Origin: Cyanobacteria bacterium UBA11153
Lineage (GTDB): Bacteria; Cyanobacteriota; Cyanobacteriia; Cyanobacteriales; Coleofasciculaceae
Direction of reading: 5' to 3'
Length of the DNA stretch: 8,270 nt
NCBI GenBank assembly: GCA_003511885.1
Contig: DOIX01000236.1
Location: forward strand, 16,120-24,389
Position numbers and translations under genes: made by a program
Shown: positions 1-5,960 of the stretch, piece after piece
Layout of the letters: every line of letters starts with the position of its first letter
How positions within the stretch are numbered: the stretch's first letter is position 1
The notes under the pieces: generated by a model
Database searches by the model: none
Told to the model about the DNA's origin: nothing
What the model saw: only the letters and a program-made list of their open reading frames with translations

Positions 1-55
1 AAAATCAAGGGTTTGAGGAATTGAGAATGTCGGGGCTGCCCGTAGAGTTGCTATA
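1..55 (-). repeat. Dispersed repeat, copy A (inverted relative to copy B)
   Basis: Read on the minus strand, this stretch matches 5467-5522. Both begin TATAGCAAC, have a diverged middle of 17-18 nt, and end in a 29-nt block (1-29 here, 5494-5522 there) identical at 28 of 29 positions. The copy touches the window edge, so it may extend further left. Confidence 0.75.
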
Positions 56-185
56 ACTTAAAACTGATAAATATCCTGGCGAATGGAAGCTAGGGAATTA
101 CAGCTTTTTTTATAGCAATAGACAAGGCAGTTAAGGCATCAATAAGCTGCGGCGCATCTGGCATTGGATAGTAAATTTGTCAAAA

Positions 186-217
186 GGGGTGTGGGGTGTG
201 GGTTTTTTGGTGTGGGG
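186..217. repeat. Heptamer tandem repeat (GGGGTGT / ACACCCC)
   Basis: Two perfect GGGGTGT units (186-192, 193-199) are followed by GGG, a T-run, and a further TGTGGGG at 211-217. It is the reverse complement of the CCCCACA array at 4132-4155, so the same repeat type occurs in both orientations in the window. Confidence 0.75.
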
Positions 218-226
218 ATATCCAAA

Positions 227-241
227 TTAAATGCGTAGCAG
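227..241 (+). repeat. 15-bp direct repeat, copy 1
   Basis: TTAAATGCGTAGCAG is found here and again, identical, at 5789-5803. Both copies are in spacers and in the same orientation. Confidence 0.7.
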
Positions 242-449
242 GTTAGTGAGGGAAGGGTGAAGCAAGAGGATACAAATAGGGTTTGCTCAATAAAGGTGAA
301 ACTTTGAGGCTCTCTTGCTCTTAGAGTGGAAAACCCCCATATTACTGATGGATTCCTGAAAATATTGAGATGAAAGTCTTGCCCTATAAGCTTTTCCTGA
401 ATCATAACTCCTGCATATCACGCCCAATGGAAGAGAGCCAATATTTTCA

Positions 450-477
450 CCCATTAACCATTCCCCATTACCCATTA
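450..477. repeat. CCCATTA heptamer array overlapping the ebfC stop codon
   Basis: Four units lie in exact 7-bp register: CCCATTA (450-456), a variant ACCATTC (457-463), CCCATTA (464-470) and CCCATTA (471-477). The last three bases of the final unit (TTA, 475-477) are the complement of the ebfC stop codon TAA, so the array abuts and supplies the gene end. Confidence 0.85.
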
Positions 478-828
478 TCCCAGTCCTGGAATATTTAATC
501 CACTAGTGAGAGCTTCCATACGCTCTCTCATGGTACTGGTGGATTTTTGATAAGCATCTTTCATAGCTTCAGCAACAATTTCTGAGAGTGCTTCTGCTCC
601 CTGAGTCATTGCATCTGGTGAGATTTCTACTCTTAGGGGTTCTTGATTGCCGCTCATCACCACCTTGACAGTGAGATCTGCGGATGTCCCCTCAATTTCC
701 ATTTGCTCCAATTCTTCTTGGAGTTGCTTTGCTCCTTGTTGCACTTCTTGAGCTTTTTTAAAGGCTTCAGCAAGTTCTTTCATCTTACCTAAACCGAAGC
801 CAAATCCTTGTCCTGCTTGTTTGCTCAT
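475..828 (-). CDS. ebfC: YbaB/EbfC family nucleoid-associated protein
   Basis: This 117-residue protein belongs to the YbaB/EbfC family: small dimeric DNA-binding proteins that associate with the nucleoid and can influence expression of many genes. The Gly-rich N-terminus (residues 7-14, GQGFGFGL) followed by [16 protein letters not shown] and the Gln/Glu-rich helix to about residue 45 is the typical cyanobacterial form. A central beta region (about 51-70, with [16 protein letters not shown]) and a C-terminal helix (about 77-108) follow. Length is normal for the family. I chose the ATG at 826-828: the frame stays open upstream to a TTG at 901-903, but that extension has no family character and overlaps a perfect hairpin. 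No clear Shine-Dalgarno sequence precedes the ATG. It is the last gene of a murC-murB-ebfC run, 217 nt after murB. I recall the same order in Nostoc-type cyanobacteria. The stop codon lies within a heptamer repeat. Confidence 0.93.
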   Translation of the reverse strand: MSKQAGQGFGFGLGKMKELAEAFKKAQEVQQGAKQLQEELEQMEIEGTSADLTVKVVMSGNQEPLRVEISPDAMTQGAEALSEIVAEAMKDAYQKSTSTMRERMEALTSGLNIPGLG

Positions 829-859
829 AACTGATTCAATGAATTTGAGTTGGACTGTT

Positions 860-914
860 GAGCCACTTTCCCCTGGGTTCATCCTTCGAGCCACCGCTGA
901 CAAGACGGTGGCTC
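860..914 (-). promoter_or_regulatory. Hairpin with alternative pairing partner in the ebfC leader
   Basis: A perfect 9-bp inverted repeat, GAGCCACCG (888-896) and CGGTGGCTC (906-914), encloses a 9-nt loop. A second GAGCCAC at 860-866 can pair with 908-914 instead, so two exclusive structures are possible in the RNA read towards ebfC (start at 828). No T-run follows on either strand, so it is not an intrinsic terminator. A regulatory or mRNA-processing role is inference only. Confidence 0.45.
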
Positions 915-941
915 TCAGCTTCTATGATGTTTTGGTGGGGT

Positions 942-1001
942 GGGCAGTCCTCAATATAACTCGAAAAGCTAACGATCTCGTTGCTGAGGACTACCAAGCC
1001 C
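942..1001 (-). other. Long inverted repeat in the murB-ebfC spacer
   Basis: AGTCCTCA (946-953) pairs perfectly with TGAGGACT (985-992), and the flanking GGGC (942-945) pairs with GCCC (998-1001) across a 5-nt bulge. A small inner inverted repeat, AACG/CGTT, lies at 971-982. The RNA read from murB towards ebfC could form a branched stem of about 60 nt. I do not recognise it as a known RNA family; it does not fit tRNA or a cobalamin riboswitch. Confidence 0.4.
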
Positions 1002-1045
1002 ATGTATGGATCCAAAGTGGCAGTTGCGATGGATTCCCGATAGTG

Positions 1046-2020
1046 CTAAACAGAGGGAAACTCCCCTAAAATTCTGACTTCAGGTTCCAAACAAACTGAC
1101 CAATGGCGTTCTACCTGTTGTTGAACGTGATGGATTAAGTGGAAGATATCGCTAGCCTTAGCACCTCCGCAGTTGAGGATAAAGTTAGCATGACGTTCCG
1201 CAACTTGAGCGCCACCGATTTGATAGCCTTTGAGACCAAGTTGTTCGATGAGCCAACCTGCGGCTTGAGGTTCGGGATTGCGGAAGACGCTGCCACAGCT
1301 TGGCAAATGGTAAGGCTGCGCTCTGTGCCGTTGCTTCAGATGTTGAGATGTAGTTGCTCGAACTTGTTTAGGATCCGCACCAGGCTTTAATTGGAACGTT
1401 GCTTGAGTAACCAAGCGATCGCCTCGTTGTAGAATCGAAGTCCGATAGCCAAAGCCTAACTGTGAAGTAGTCAGTCGTTCCAGGTTTCCCGTGGGCGAAA
1501 TAGATTGAATTTCCTCAAGTACGTCAGCAGTGCAAATCTTGTGTGCGCCCGCATTCATCACCACAGCACCTCCTACAGTGCCAGGAATACCGACAGCCCA
1601 TTCTAATCCTTCCCAGCCCCGTTCGGCGGCTAGCCATGCTAAACGGGCAATGGGTTCGCCTGCCCCCACAGTGACTCGTCCCGTATCTCCATCAAAGTGG
1701 ACACTGCGGAGATGGCGAGTACCGATGAGCAAACCGGGCAAACCGCGATCGCTTACTAACAGATTTGAGCCTGCACCTAATAGGGTTAGGGGCAAGCCTT
1801 GCTGGGAAGCCCATGACAAGCCAGCCAAGAGATCTTCTAAATTACGGGGAGCAACATACCACTCGGCTGGACCGCCCACTCGAAATGAGGTGAGGCTGGC
1901 CATCGGAACTTGAGAGCGAATTTGGCAATCAGTTCCTGGTAGGTAAAGTGGAGTTTGGTAAATCGCCGTTTTACGGATAGGTGTCTTTGTCACGCGGAGG
2001 GAATCACAGGAAAGGGTCAT
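1046..2020 (-). CDS. murB: UDP-N-acetylenolpyruvoylglucosamine reductase (MurB)
   Basis: MurB is the cytoplasmic flavoenzyme that uses NADPH to reduce UDP-GlcNAc-enolpyruvate to UDP-N-acetylmuramate, the second committed step of peptidoglycan synthesis. The 324-residue product shows the FAD-binding half with TSFRVGGPAEW (44-54), LGAGSNLLVSD (81-91) and GIPGTVGGAVVMNAGAH (144-160). The MurB C-terminal domain has YRTS (192-195), the catalytic-serine motif SCGSVFRNP (241-249, proton donor Ser244), GLKGYQIGGAQVAERHANFI (262-281) and EPEVRILG (312-319), where Glu314 matches the family's C-terminal catalytic Glu. Nothing essential is missing. The ATG at 2018-2020 lacks a visible Shine-Dalgarno sequence; residues 1-38 are a poorly conserved lead typical of cyanobacterial MurB. 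It lies 195 nt after murC, whose product is the next enzyme in the pathway. Two HIP1 sites fall inside the gene. Confidence 0.97.
   Translation of the reverse strand: MTLSCDSLRVTKTPIRKTAIYQTPLYLPGTDCQIRSQVPMASLTSFRVGGPAEWYVAPRNLEDLLAGLSWASQQGLPLTLLGAGSNLLVSDRGLPGLLIGTRHLRSVHFDGDTGRVTVGAGEPIARLAWLAAERGWEGLEWAVGIPGTVGGAVVMNAGAHKICTADVLEEIQSISPTGNLERLTTSQLGFGYRTSILQRGDRLVTQATFQLKPGADPKQVRATTSQHLKQRHRAQPYHLPSCGSVFRNPEPQAAGWLIEQLGLKGYQIGGAQVAERHANFILNCGGAKASDIFHLIHHVQQQVERHWSVCLEPEVRILGEFPSV
1415..1422. repeat. HIP1 octamer in murB
   Basis: Perfect GCGATCGC palindrome within the MurB C-terminal domain coding region. Confidence 0.9.
1745..1752. repeat. HIP1 octamer in murB
   Basis: Perfect GCGATCGC; it falls over the codons for the Ser-Asp-Arg just after the FAD-binding GAGSN motif. 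Confidence 0.9.
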
Positions 2021-2215
2021 ATTAATAACACGTCAAAATAATGCCAATTTGTTTTGGGCAGTTGAAATTAAAGCCAAGGGAGCTTGCTGCCTTGAGTTGA
2101 AATGGGATGAGAAATTGGAGTGGGAATTGAGCGGTAATTTAGTCAAATTCTTTATCTCCATCTTTTCTTTATTCCCTCCTCTTCCCAGAGCGAAAGAGGA
2201 ATACCTAACTCAAGT
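2021..2215 (-). other. murC-murB spacer with weak hairpin
   Basis: The 195-nt spacer contains a 7-bp inverted repeat, TCCTCTT (2177-2183) with AAGAGGA (2194-2200), around a 10-nt loop, next to a pyrimidine-rich stretch on the plus strand (about 2151-2187). No T-run follows on the minus strand, so read-through from murC into murB is likely. I see no convincing promoter for murB. Confidence 0.4.
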
Positions 2216-3733
2216 TCAGGGAGCAACGTTTTGATTCATTTGGTAGAATTCCATCACCTGGGGAATCATCAGATTGAGATTACCTGCTCCTAGGAATATT
2301 GCCAGGTCTCCTGGTGCTAGGATTTCAGTCAGAACCTTGGCTACTGAGTCTAAAGTTGGTTGGTAATACACCCTTGTGTGATGAGCTGAGATCGCATCTC
2401 GTAGTTGCTCGCCAGTAATTTGTCCCTGGTTGGGTTCTCCAGCACTATAAATGTCTGTCAGAACAACTACATCAGCGTTGCTAAAAGATTGACTGAATTC
2501 TTGGATAAATGTCAAGGTACGACTATAACGGTGTGGCTGAAAAATGGCAATAACTCGTCCGTTCGATGGAACTTGTAACCTAGCTGCTGCTAAGGTTACC
2601 TCGATTTCGCTGGGATGGTGGGCATAGTCATCGACAAAAGTAATCCCATTGGCATAGCCCTTCACCTCAAATCGGCGTTTCGCTCCCCCGAAGGTAGCGA
2701 TCCCGCCTGCAATCGTCTCAAAGTCTAAACCGATATATCGTCCTAATGCTACCGCTGCTAGAGCATTACTTAGATTATGTTTGCCCAGTAATTTTACCTG
2801 TAACTCACCTAAAACCTGTTCGCCTTCCCAAATTGTTGCGGTAGTGCCATCAGCTTCATATTTCACCTTATCGACACAGTAGTTAGCTCCTGCCTCTCGG
2901 TGGAGGCTATAAGTGATATTCGGTTTAATTTGCGATCGCACTGTCTCGCAATCTATCGAGCCAATCAGGATTTGACAACGCTGGGCAAATATCTGAAATA
3001 TTTCAACTACTTGGTCTAGATTCTCGTAGCGATCTGGATGATCTAGTTCTATATTGGTCACGATGCCAATTTTGGGAGCCAGCTTCACTAGGGAGCCATC
3101 TGATTCATCTGCTTCGGCGACGAGATAGGAACCTTTCCCCAACCGCGCATTGCCATCCCAGGCATCTACTTCTCCTCCTACTACAATAGTCGGGTCTAAA
3201 CCCGCCTTGAGGAGAAGATACCCAATCAAACTACTTGTGGTTGTCTTGCCATGAGTCCCTGCAACTCCAATACTTTGATAATCTTCAATCAAAGCCGCTA
3301 GTAAGTCTGAGCGGTGAAAAATAGGGTAGCCTTTTTCTACAGCCGCCTTGTACTCTAAATTAAATGGATTAATTGCTGTCGAACAGATGACTTGGGGCAA
3401 ATCTGAGGATATCTTCTCTGTGCCAATTGCTTGGCTCTTTAAGCATTCCTCTCCCACTTCCAGACTCTGACTCACCCCAACTGTCCTTGCTGATAACTCT
3501 GGATATACGGATTTGCTCTTCCTATGGAAAAATTCTAAGTTAGTGGCCTTCTGTTCTTGAAAGAAATGAGCCCCAACGGATTGCAAGCGCTCCGTAATAT
3601 GACTCGAACGAAGATCAGACCCAGATACAGGAAGTTGACGTTTGGCTAGAACATAAGCCAGGGCTGACATTCCGATTCCACCAATCCCGATGAAATGAAA
3701 TGGTTTACCGCTCAGATCGACAATATTAGGCAT
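2216..3733 (-). CDS. murC: UDP-N-acetylmuramate--L-alanine ligase (MurC)
   Basis: MurC is the cytoplasmic ATP-dependent ligase that adds L-alanine to UDP-MurNAc, starting the stem peptide. The 505-residue protein has all three Mur-ligase domains. The N-terminal UDP-binding Rossmann part carries GIGGIGMSALA (16-26). The central ATPase has P-loop AGTHGKTTT (158-166), EADESDGS (207-214), TNIELDHPD (226-234) and GKHNLSNALAA (317-327). The C-terminal domain has KRRFEVKG (352-359), DDYAHHPSEI (368-377) and QPHRYSRT (399-406). Between GAHFFQEQKATNLEFF (54-69) and LPQVICSTAIN (112-122) lies an extra segment of about 42 residues that the E. coli enzyme lacks, as I recall its sequence; it leaves all catalytic motifs intact. 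The ATG at 3731-3733 has a good Shine-Dalgarno sequence. It is the first gene of the minus-strand run and divergent from gap2. Confidence 0.97.
   Translation of the reverse strand: MPNIVDLSGKPFHFIGIGGIGMSALAYVLAKRQLPVSGSDLRSSHITERLQSVGAHFFQEQKATNLEFFHRKSKSVYPELSARTVGVSQSLEVGEECLKSQAIGTEKISSDLPQVICSTAINPFNLEYKAAVEKGYPIFHRSDLLAALIEDYQSIGVAGTHGKTTTSSLIGYLLLKAGLDPTIVVGGEVDAWDGNARLGKGSYLVAEADESDGSLVKLAPKIGIVTNIELDHPDRYENLDQVVEIFQIFAQRCQILIGSIDCETVRSQIKPNITYSLHREAGANYCVDKVKYEADGTTATIWEGEQVLGELQVKLLGKHNLSNALAAVALGRYIGLDFETIAGGIATFGGAKRRFEVKGYANGITFVDDYAHHPSEIEVTLAAARLQVPSNGRVIAIFQPHRYSRTLTFIQEFSQSFSNADVVVLTDIYSAGEPNQGQITGEQLRDAISAHHTRVYYQPTLDSVAKVLTEILAPGDLAIFLGAGNLNLMIPQVMEFYQMNQNVAP
2932..2939. 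repeat. HIP1 octamer in murC
   Basis: Perfect GCGATCGC in the central-domain coding region, within the codons around Val265-Gln268. Confidence 0.9.
3401..3526 (-). other. Extra segment inside MurC (residues about 70-111)
   Basis: These roughly 126 nt (42 codons) encode a Ser/Glu-rich linker, absent from the E. coli enzyme as I recall it, between the UDP-binding fold strands. It contains CAACTGTCC (plus strand 3478-3486), a 9-mer also found in the spacer repeats at 5687-5695 and, inverted, at 8260-8268. Boundaries are estimated from where family similarity stops and resumes. Confidence 0.55.
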
Positions 3734-3738
3734 CTTAA

Positions 3739-3744
3739 CTCCTT
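3739..3744 (-). promoter_or_regulatory. Ribosome binding site of murC
   Basis: AAGGAG on the minus strand, 5 nt before the murC ATG. It is the clearest Shine-Dalgarno sequence in the window and fixes the murC start. Confidence 0.8.
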
Positions 3745-4076
3745 ACACACCACACCACACGAGTCTACTGTGCCAATAACACGCGCTATCATATCAATAA
3801 TTCATTTTTCAAGATATAGCCAAGGATAGATTTATCAGAATTTTCTAGCAATGGCTACAGTTTGGTACAGATTGTGTTATGGTTCATCCGGATCTGTCAA
3901 GAGTGCTATCCGCTTTGGTACTAGCTTTCGGCAATTCCATAACCTGATTTTTCCATCTTGAAAAGATTCCTACTATTAAACACAGGAAATCCCGTTCATT
4001 CCGGAAACTTTGGGGAATGGGGCAGGGGATACCCTGATAGGCTTGCCGTACAAGTCTTTCTCCTTGATGGCAATTA

Positions 4077-4093
4077 GCTAAAAGCGCTTTAGC
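4077..4093. repeat. Small palindrome GCTAAA/TTTAGC
   Basis: A 6-bp inverted repeat with a 5-nt loop (AGCGC), just before the heptamer arrays. It overlaps the perfect 10-bp palindrome AAAGCGCTTT (4081-4090). Function unknown. Confidence 0.45.
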
Positions 4094-4102
4094 CGCAGCT
4101 TA

Positions 4103-4129
4103 TCAACTGTCAACTGTCAACTGTCAACT
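4103..4129. repeat. TCAACTG heptamer array
   Basis: Three perfect TCAACTG units (4103-4109, 4110-4116, 4117-4123) and a truncated fourth TCAACT (4124-4129). It is separated by only two bases from a second array of different sequence but the same period. Confidence 0.9.
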
Positions 4130-4131
4130 AT

Positions 4132-4155
4132 CCCCACACCCCACACCCCACACCC
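4132..4155. repeat. CCCCACA heptamer array
   Basis: Three perfect CCCCACA units (4132-4138, 4139-4145, 4146-4152) plus a partial CCC. It is the reverse complement type of the array at 186-217, and lies about 40 bp upstream of the candidate gap2 -35 box. Confidence 0.9.
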
Positions 4156-4194
4156 TACCCTCACCAAAAGACTTTTTTAGTAAACCAGAAGTAG

Positions 4195-4224
4195 TTGTGT
4201 GGAGTACTCATAGTTGATTATAAT
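4195..4224 (+). promoter_or_regulatory. Candidate sigma-70-type promoter of gap2
   Basis: A perfect -10 box TATAAT (4219-4224) is preceded, 18 bp upstream, by TTGTGT (4195-4200) as a partial -35 match. This would give a leader of about 80 nt before the gap2 start. No other good promoter is visible in the last 150 bp. Not proven. Confidence 0.45.
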
Positions 4225-4310
4225 TTTTTAAGCTTTACGACACGATCGGACTCATTGCATAGTACATTTGAGTATATTTACTGATCTTTAAAGACAGAGG
4301 GCAAGACACA

Positions 4311-5327
4311 GTGGTTAGAGTAGCAATCAATGGCTTTGGACGCATCGGACGGAATTTCGCGAGATGCTGGTTGACAAGGGAAAATAGCAACTTAGAATTA
4401 GTGGGGATCAATGACACCTCCGATCCGAGAACTAATGCTCACCTGTTGAGATATGACACGATGCTGGGGACGCTCAAAGGAGTAGACATCAGCGCAGATG
4501 ATAATTCCATTACCATTAACGGCAAAACAGTAAAATGTTTTTCCGATCGCAATCCCCTCAACCTACCCTGGGCTGAATGGGGAATCGATCTCGTCATTGA
4601 AGCGACAGGTGTGTTTATCGATCGTCCAGGTGCTTCTAAGCATATAGCAGCAGGCGCGAAAAAGGTCTTGATTACTGCTCCTGGCAAGGGACCGGATATC
4701 AGCACTTATGTGATGGGTGTTAATCATCAGGATTATGAGAGCAGCCAAGACATTGTGAGCAATGCAAGCTGCACCACCAACTGTTTGGCTCCCTTTGCGA
4801 AGGTGCTGCACGAGCATTTTGGGATTGTCAAAGGGACAATGACCACTACCCACAGCTACACTGGTGACCAACGTCTGCTGGATGCTAGTCACCGGGATGT
4901 ACGTCGGGCAAGGGCTGCGGCGATGAATATTGTACCGACTTCAACTGGTGCGGCAAAGGCTGTGGCTTTGGTAATTCCAGAACTAAAGGGTAAGCTCAAT
5001 GGTATTGCTTTGCGCGTACCTACTCCCAATGTTTCTGTGGTAGATTTGGTCGTTCAGGTTGAGAAAAGTACGATCGCCGAACAGGTAAATCAAGTTCTCA
5101 AAGAAGCAGCAGAAGGGCCTTTAAAGGGAATTTTAGAATATTCTGACCTTCCTCTGGTTTCTTCAGACTACAAAGGTCATGATGCTTCTTCGATTGTGGA
5201 TGCTAGTCTGACTATGGTCATGGGTGGCGATATGGTTAAGGTTGTGGCTTGGTATGACAATGAGTGGGGTTATTCTCAGCGCGTTGTCGATTTAGCTGAA
5301 TTAATGGCTTCTAAGTGGAACAGTTAA
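4311..5327 (+). CDS. gap2: Glyceraldehyde-3-phosphate dehydrogenase, NAD(P)-dependent Gap2 type
   Basis: This 338-residue enzyme interconverts 1,3-bisphosphoglycerate and glyceraldehyde-3-phosphate in the cytoplasm; the Gap2 form serves the Calvin cycle and gluconeogenesis. The nucleotide-binding fold starts [12 protein letters not shown] (4-15) with NDTSD at 34-38. The active site is SNASCTTN (150-157) with Cys154, and His181 in THSYTGDQ. Residues 190-204 read [15 protein letters not shown]: Ala192-Ser193 replace the Leu-Pro of NAD-only enzymes, the signature of plastid/Gap2 enzymes that accept NADPH. The end ([12 protein letters not shown], then LMASKWNS) has no GapB-like regulatory extension. 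The start is GTG, giving the family N-terminus [16 protein letters not shown] at 4296-4301 is a plausible ribosome binding site 9 nt upstream. It is transcribed alone, divergent from murC, and ends at a strong terminator. Confidence 0.97.
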   Translation: MVRVAINGFGRIGRNFARCWLTRENSNLELVGINDTSDPRTNAHLLRYDTMLGTLKGVDISADDNSITINGKTVKCFSDRNPLNLPWAEWGIDLVIEATGVFIDRPGASKHIAAGAKKVLITAPGKGPDISTYVMGVNHQDYESSQDIVSNASCTTNCLAPFAKVLHEHFGIVKGTMTTTHSYTGDQRLLDASHRDVRRARAAAMNIVPTSTGAAKAVALVIPELKGKLNGIALRVPTPNVSVVDLVVQVEKSTIAEQVNQVLKEAAEGPLKGILEYSDLPLVSSDYKGHDASSIVDASLTMVMGGDMVKVVAWYDNEWGYSQRVVDLAELMASKWNS

Positions 5328-5377
5328 TTAATTAAGGGAAACTTAATTGAAATAGGGTTTTTTTCGCCACTATCACC

Positions 5378-5421
5378 CGCCTTTAACCCGATATAAGTCT
5401 TGGGTTAAAGGCGCATTTTTT
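5378..5421 (+). terminator. Rho-independent terminator of gap2
   Basis: A perfect 12-bp stem (CGCCTTTAACCC at 5378-5389 with GGGTTAAAGGCG at 5402-5413) and a 12-nt loop are followed by CA and six T (5416-5421). It starts about 50 nt after the gap2 stop codon. It works in the plus direction only, because no A-run precedes the stem. Confidence 0.92.
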
Positions 5422-5434
5422 CCAATTGAGCAGC

Positions 5435-5480
5435 TATAGCAACCGCCACATCGGGATTAGCAGAAATATAGCAACCGCCA
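5435..5480 (+). repeat. 14-bp direct repeat pair TATAGCAACCGCCA
   Basis: Identical copies at 5435-5448 and 5467-5480, 32 bp apart start to start. The second copy opens dispersed repeat copy B, so the first may be a truncated extra copy. Confidence 0.8.
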
Positions 5481-5522
5481 GGGCATCCCGAGGCATTCTC
5501 AAGTCCTCAAACCCTTGATTTT
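5467..5522 (+). repeat. Dispersed repeat, copy B
   Basis: Matches the reverse complement of 1-55, with conserved ends and a diverged middle differing by one base in length. The 29-nt block at 5494-5522 has a single mismatch to copy A. Confidence 0.75.
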
Positions 5523-5539
5523 ACAGCATTCTTCCTGAT

Positions 5540-5567
5540 CCCCTTGCCCCTAGCCCCTAGTCCCTTG
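5540..5567. repeat. CCCCTAG heptamer array
   Basis: Four units in register: CCCCTTG (5540-5546), CCCCTAG (5547-5553), CCCCTAG (5554-5560), TCCCTTG (5561-5567). The two inner units are perfect; the outer ones carry one or two changes. Confidence 0.85.
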
Positions 5568-5684
5568 CTATAACGTTATGAATAGAGGCTTAAACCATTT
5601 CTATGTAACCTAATTTCAGGAGATGTCCAGCAGACAGCCGACAACTGAGAGGAGGGGAATCTGAGAACTGTCCGCTATCTACTC

Positions 5685-5697
5685 TCAACTGTCCACT
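5685..5697 (+). repeat. 13-bp repeat TCAACTGTCCACT, copy 1
   Basis: An inverted identical copy lies at 8258-8270, right after menD. It starts with the TCAACTG unit of the array at 4103-4129. Confidence 0.7.
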
Positions 5698-5729
5698 AAG
5701 CTGTCACGCTCTTAAATTGCTTGTTGTGA

Positions 5730-5752
5730 GGGCAGGGGGGCAGGGGAGAGGG
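5730..5752 (+). other. Potential G-quadruplex motif
   Basis: Four G-runs, of 3 (5730-5732), 6 (5735-5740), 4 (5743-5746) and 3 (5750-5752), are separated by CA, CA and AGA. This meets the usual four-run short-loop pattern on the plus strand. Whether it folds or matters in the cell is unknown. Confidence 0.55.
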
Positions 5753-5788
5753 TTGGAGCGATTTTTTCCTCAATGGAAAATATACAGT

Positions 5789-5803
5789 TTAAATGCGTAG
5801 CAG
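5789..5803 (+). repeat. 15-bp direct repeat, copy 2
   Basis: TTAAATGCGTAGCAG, identical to 227-241. Confidence 0.7.
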
Positions 5804-5960
5804 CTTACCATAAGTGGGTAAACAAAATTAATTATACACTCCAATCTCCTGTAATCCTTACGGGATAAAGAGTTTTGCTTGACAAAATGTGCAATTAATT
5901 TTGCCCAGGTACTTATCACCCAAATCCCTCAAAGGTGTAAGATTGTAGATCAGGTTAAGT

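Larger units (their letters stand above)
1..474. other. Gene-free spacer downstream of ebfC, with repeats
   Basis: I see no convincing gene here. Open frames on the minus strand (139-405 and 287-475) read through low-complexity repeats, show no recognisable protein pattern and are rejected. What the spacer does hold: the inverted partner of a dispersed repeat at 1-55, two copies of the TATAGCAA octamer (48-55 on minus, 111-118 on plus), a GGGGTGT heptamer array at 186-217, one copy of the 15-mer TTAAATGCGTAGCAG at 227-241, and a CCCATTA heptamer array at 450-477 that reaches the ebfC stop codon. I find no GC-rich hairpin followed by a T-run that would serve as an intrinsic terminator for the minus-strand operon. 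Confidence 0.7.
3734..4310. other. Divergent spacer between murC and gap2
   Basis: This 577-nt region has no gene. It contains the murC ribosome binding site, an AC-rich stretch (3746-3760), an ATCCGGAT palindrome (3886-3893), a G-rich stretch with three GGGG runs (4012-4028), a 6-bp hairpin GCTAAA/TTTAGC (4077-4093), two abutting heptamer arrays (4103-4155) and the candidate gap2 promoter (4195-4224). Promoters for both directions should lie here; I could not find a well-spaced -35/-10 pair for murC. Confidence 0.65.
5328..5960. other. Repeat-rich spacer between gap2 and the small ORF
   Basis: No gene is supported in these 633 nt. Contents in order: the gap2 terminator (5378-5421), a 14-bp direct repeat (5435-5448 and 5467-5480), dispersed repeat copy B (5467-5522), a CCCCTAG heptamer array (5540-5567), the palindrome ATAACGTTAT (5570-5579), TCAACTGTCCACT (5685-5697), a G-quadruplex-type motif (5730-5752), and the second copy of a 15-mer (5789-5803). 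A TTGACA at 5879-5884 resembles a -35 box but lacks a well-placed -10. Confidence 0.65.

Noticed and set aside
139..405. 88-aa minus-strand open frame downstream of ebfC
   Set aside because: It reads through the GGGGTGT array and other repeats, has no recognisable protein pattern, and the only nearby AGGAG is just 2 nt from the ATG.
829..903. N-terminal extension of ebfC from a TTG start
   Set aside because: The added 25 residues are not family-like and the TTG lies in the loop of a perfect hairpin; the ATG at 826-828 gives the normal family length.
888..914. Intrinsic terminator between murB and ebfC
   Set aside because: The 9-bp stem is good but no T-run follows on either strand.
942..1001. 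tRNA or known riboswitch
   Set aside because: The fold lacks tRNA arm geometry and a CCA-type acceptor, and no cobalamin, SAM or other riboswitch core that I know is present.
1530..1913. Plus-strand frame of 127 codons opposite murB
   Set aside because: It is a shadow of the well-supported MurB coding strand and shows no family motif.
4103..4155. CRISPR array
   Set aside because: The units are 7 bp and contiguous with no spacers, so these are simple tandem repeats; no cas-like gene is present in the window.
4260..4280. NtcA-type site (GTA-N8-TAC) before gap2
   Set aside because: The nearest match ends TAT instead of TAC and has no supporting spacing to a -10 box.
5879..5884. Promoter of the small ORF (TTGACA)
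   Set aside because: The -35 match is perfect but the 16-18 bp spacing leads to TGCCCA-like sequence, not a -10 box.
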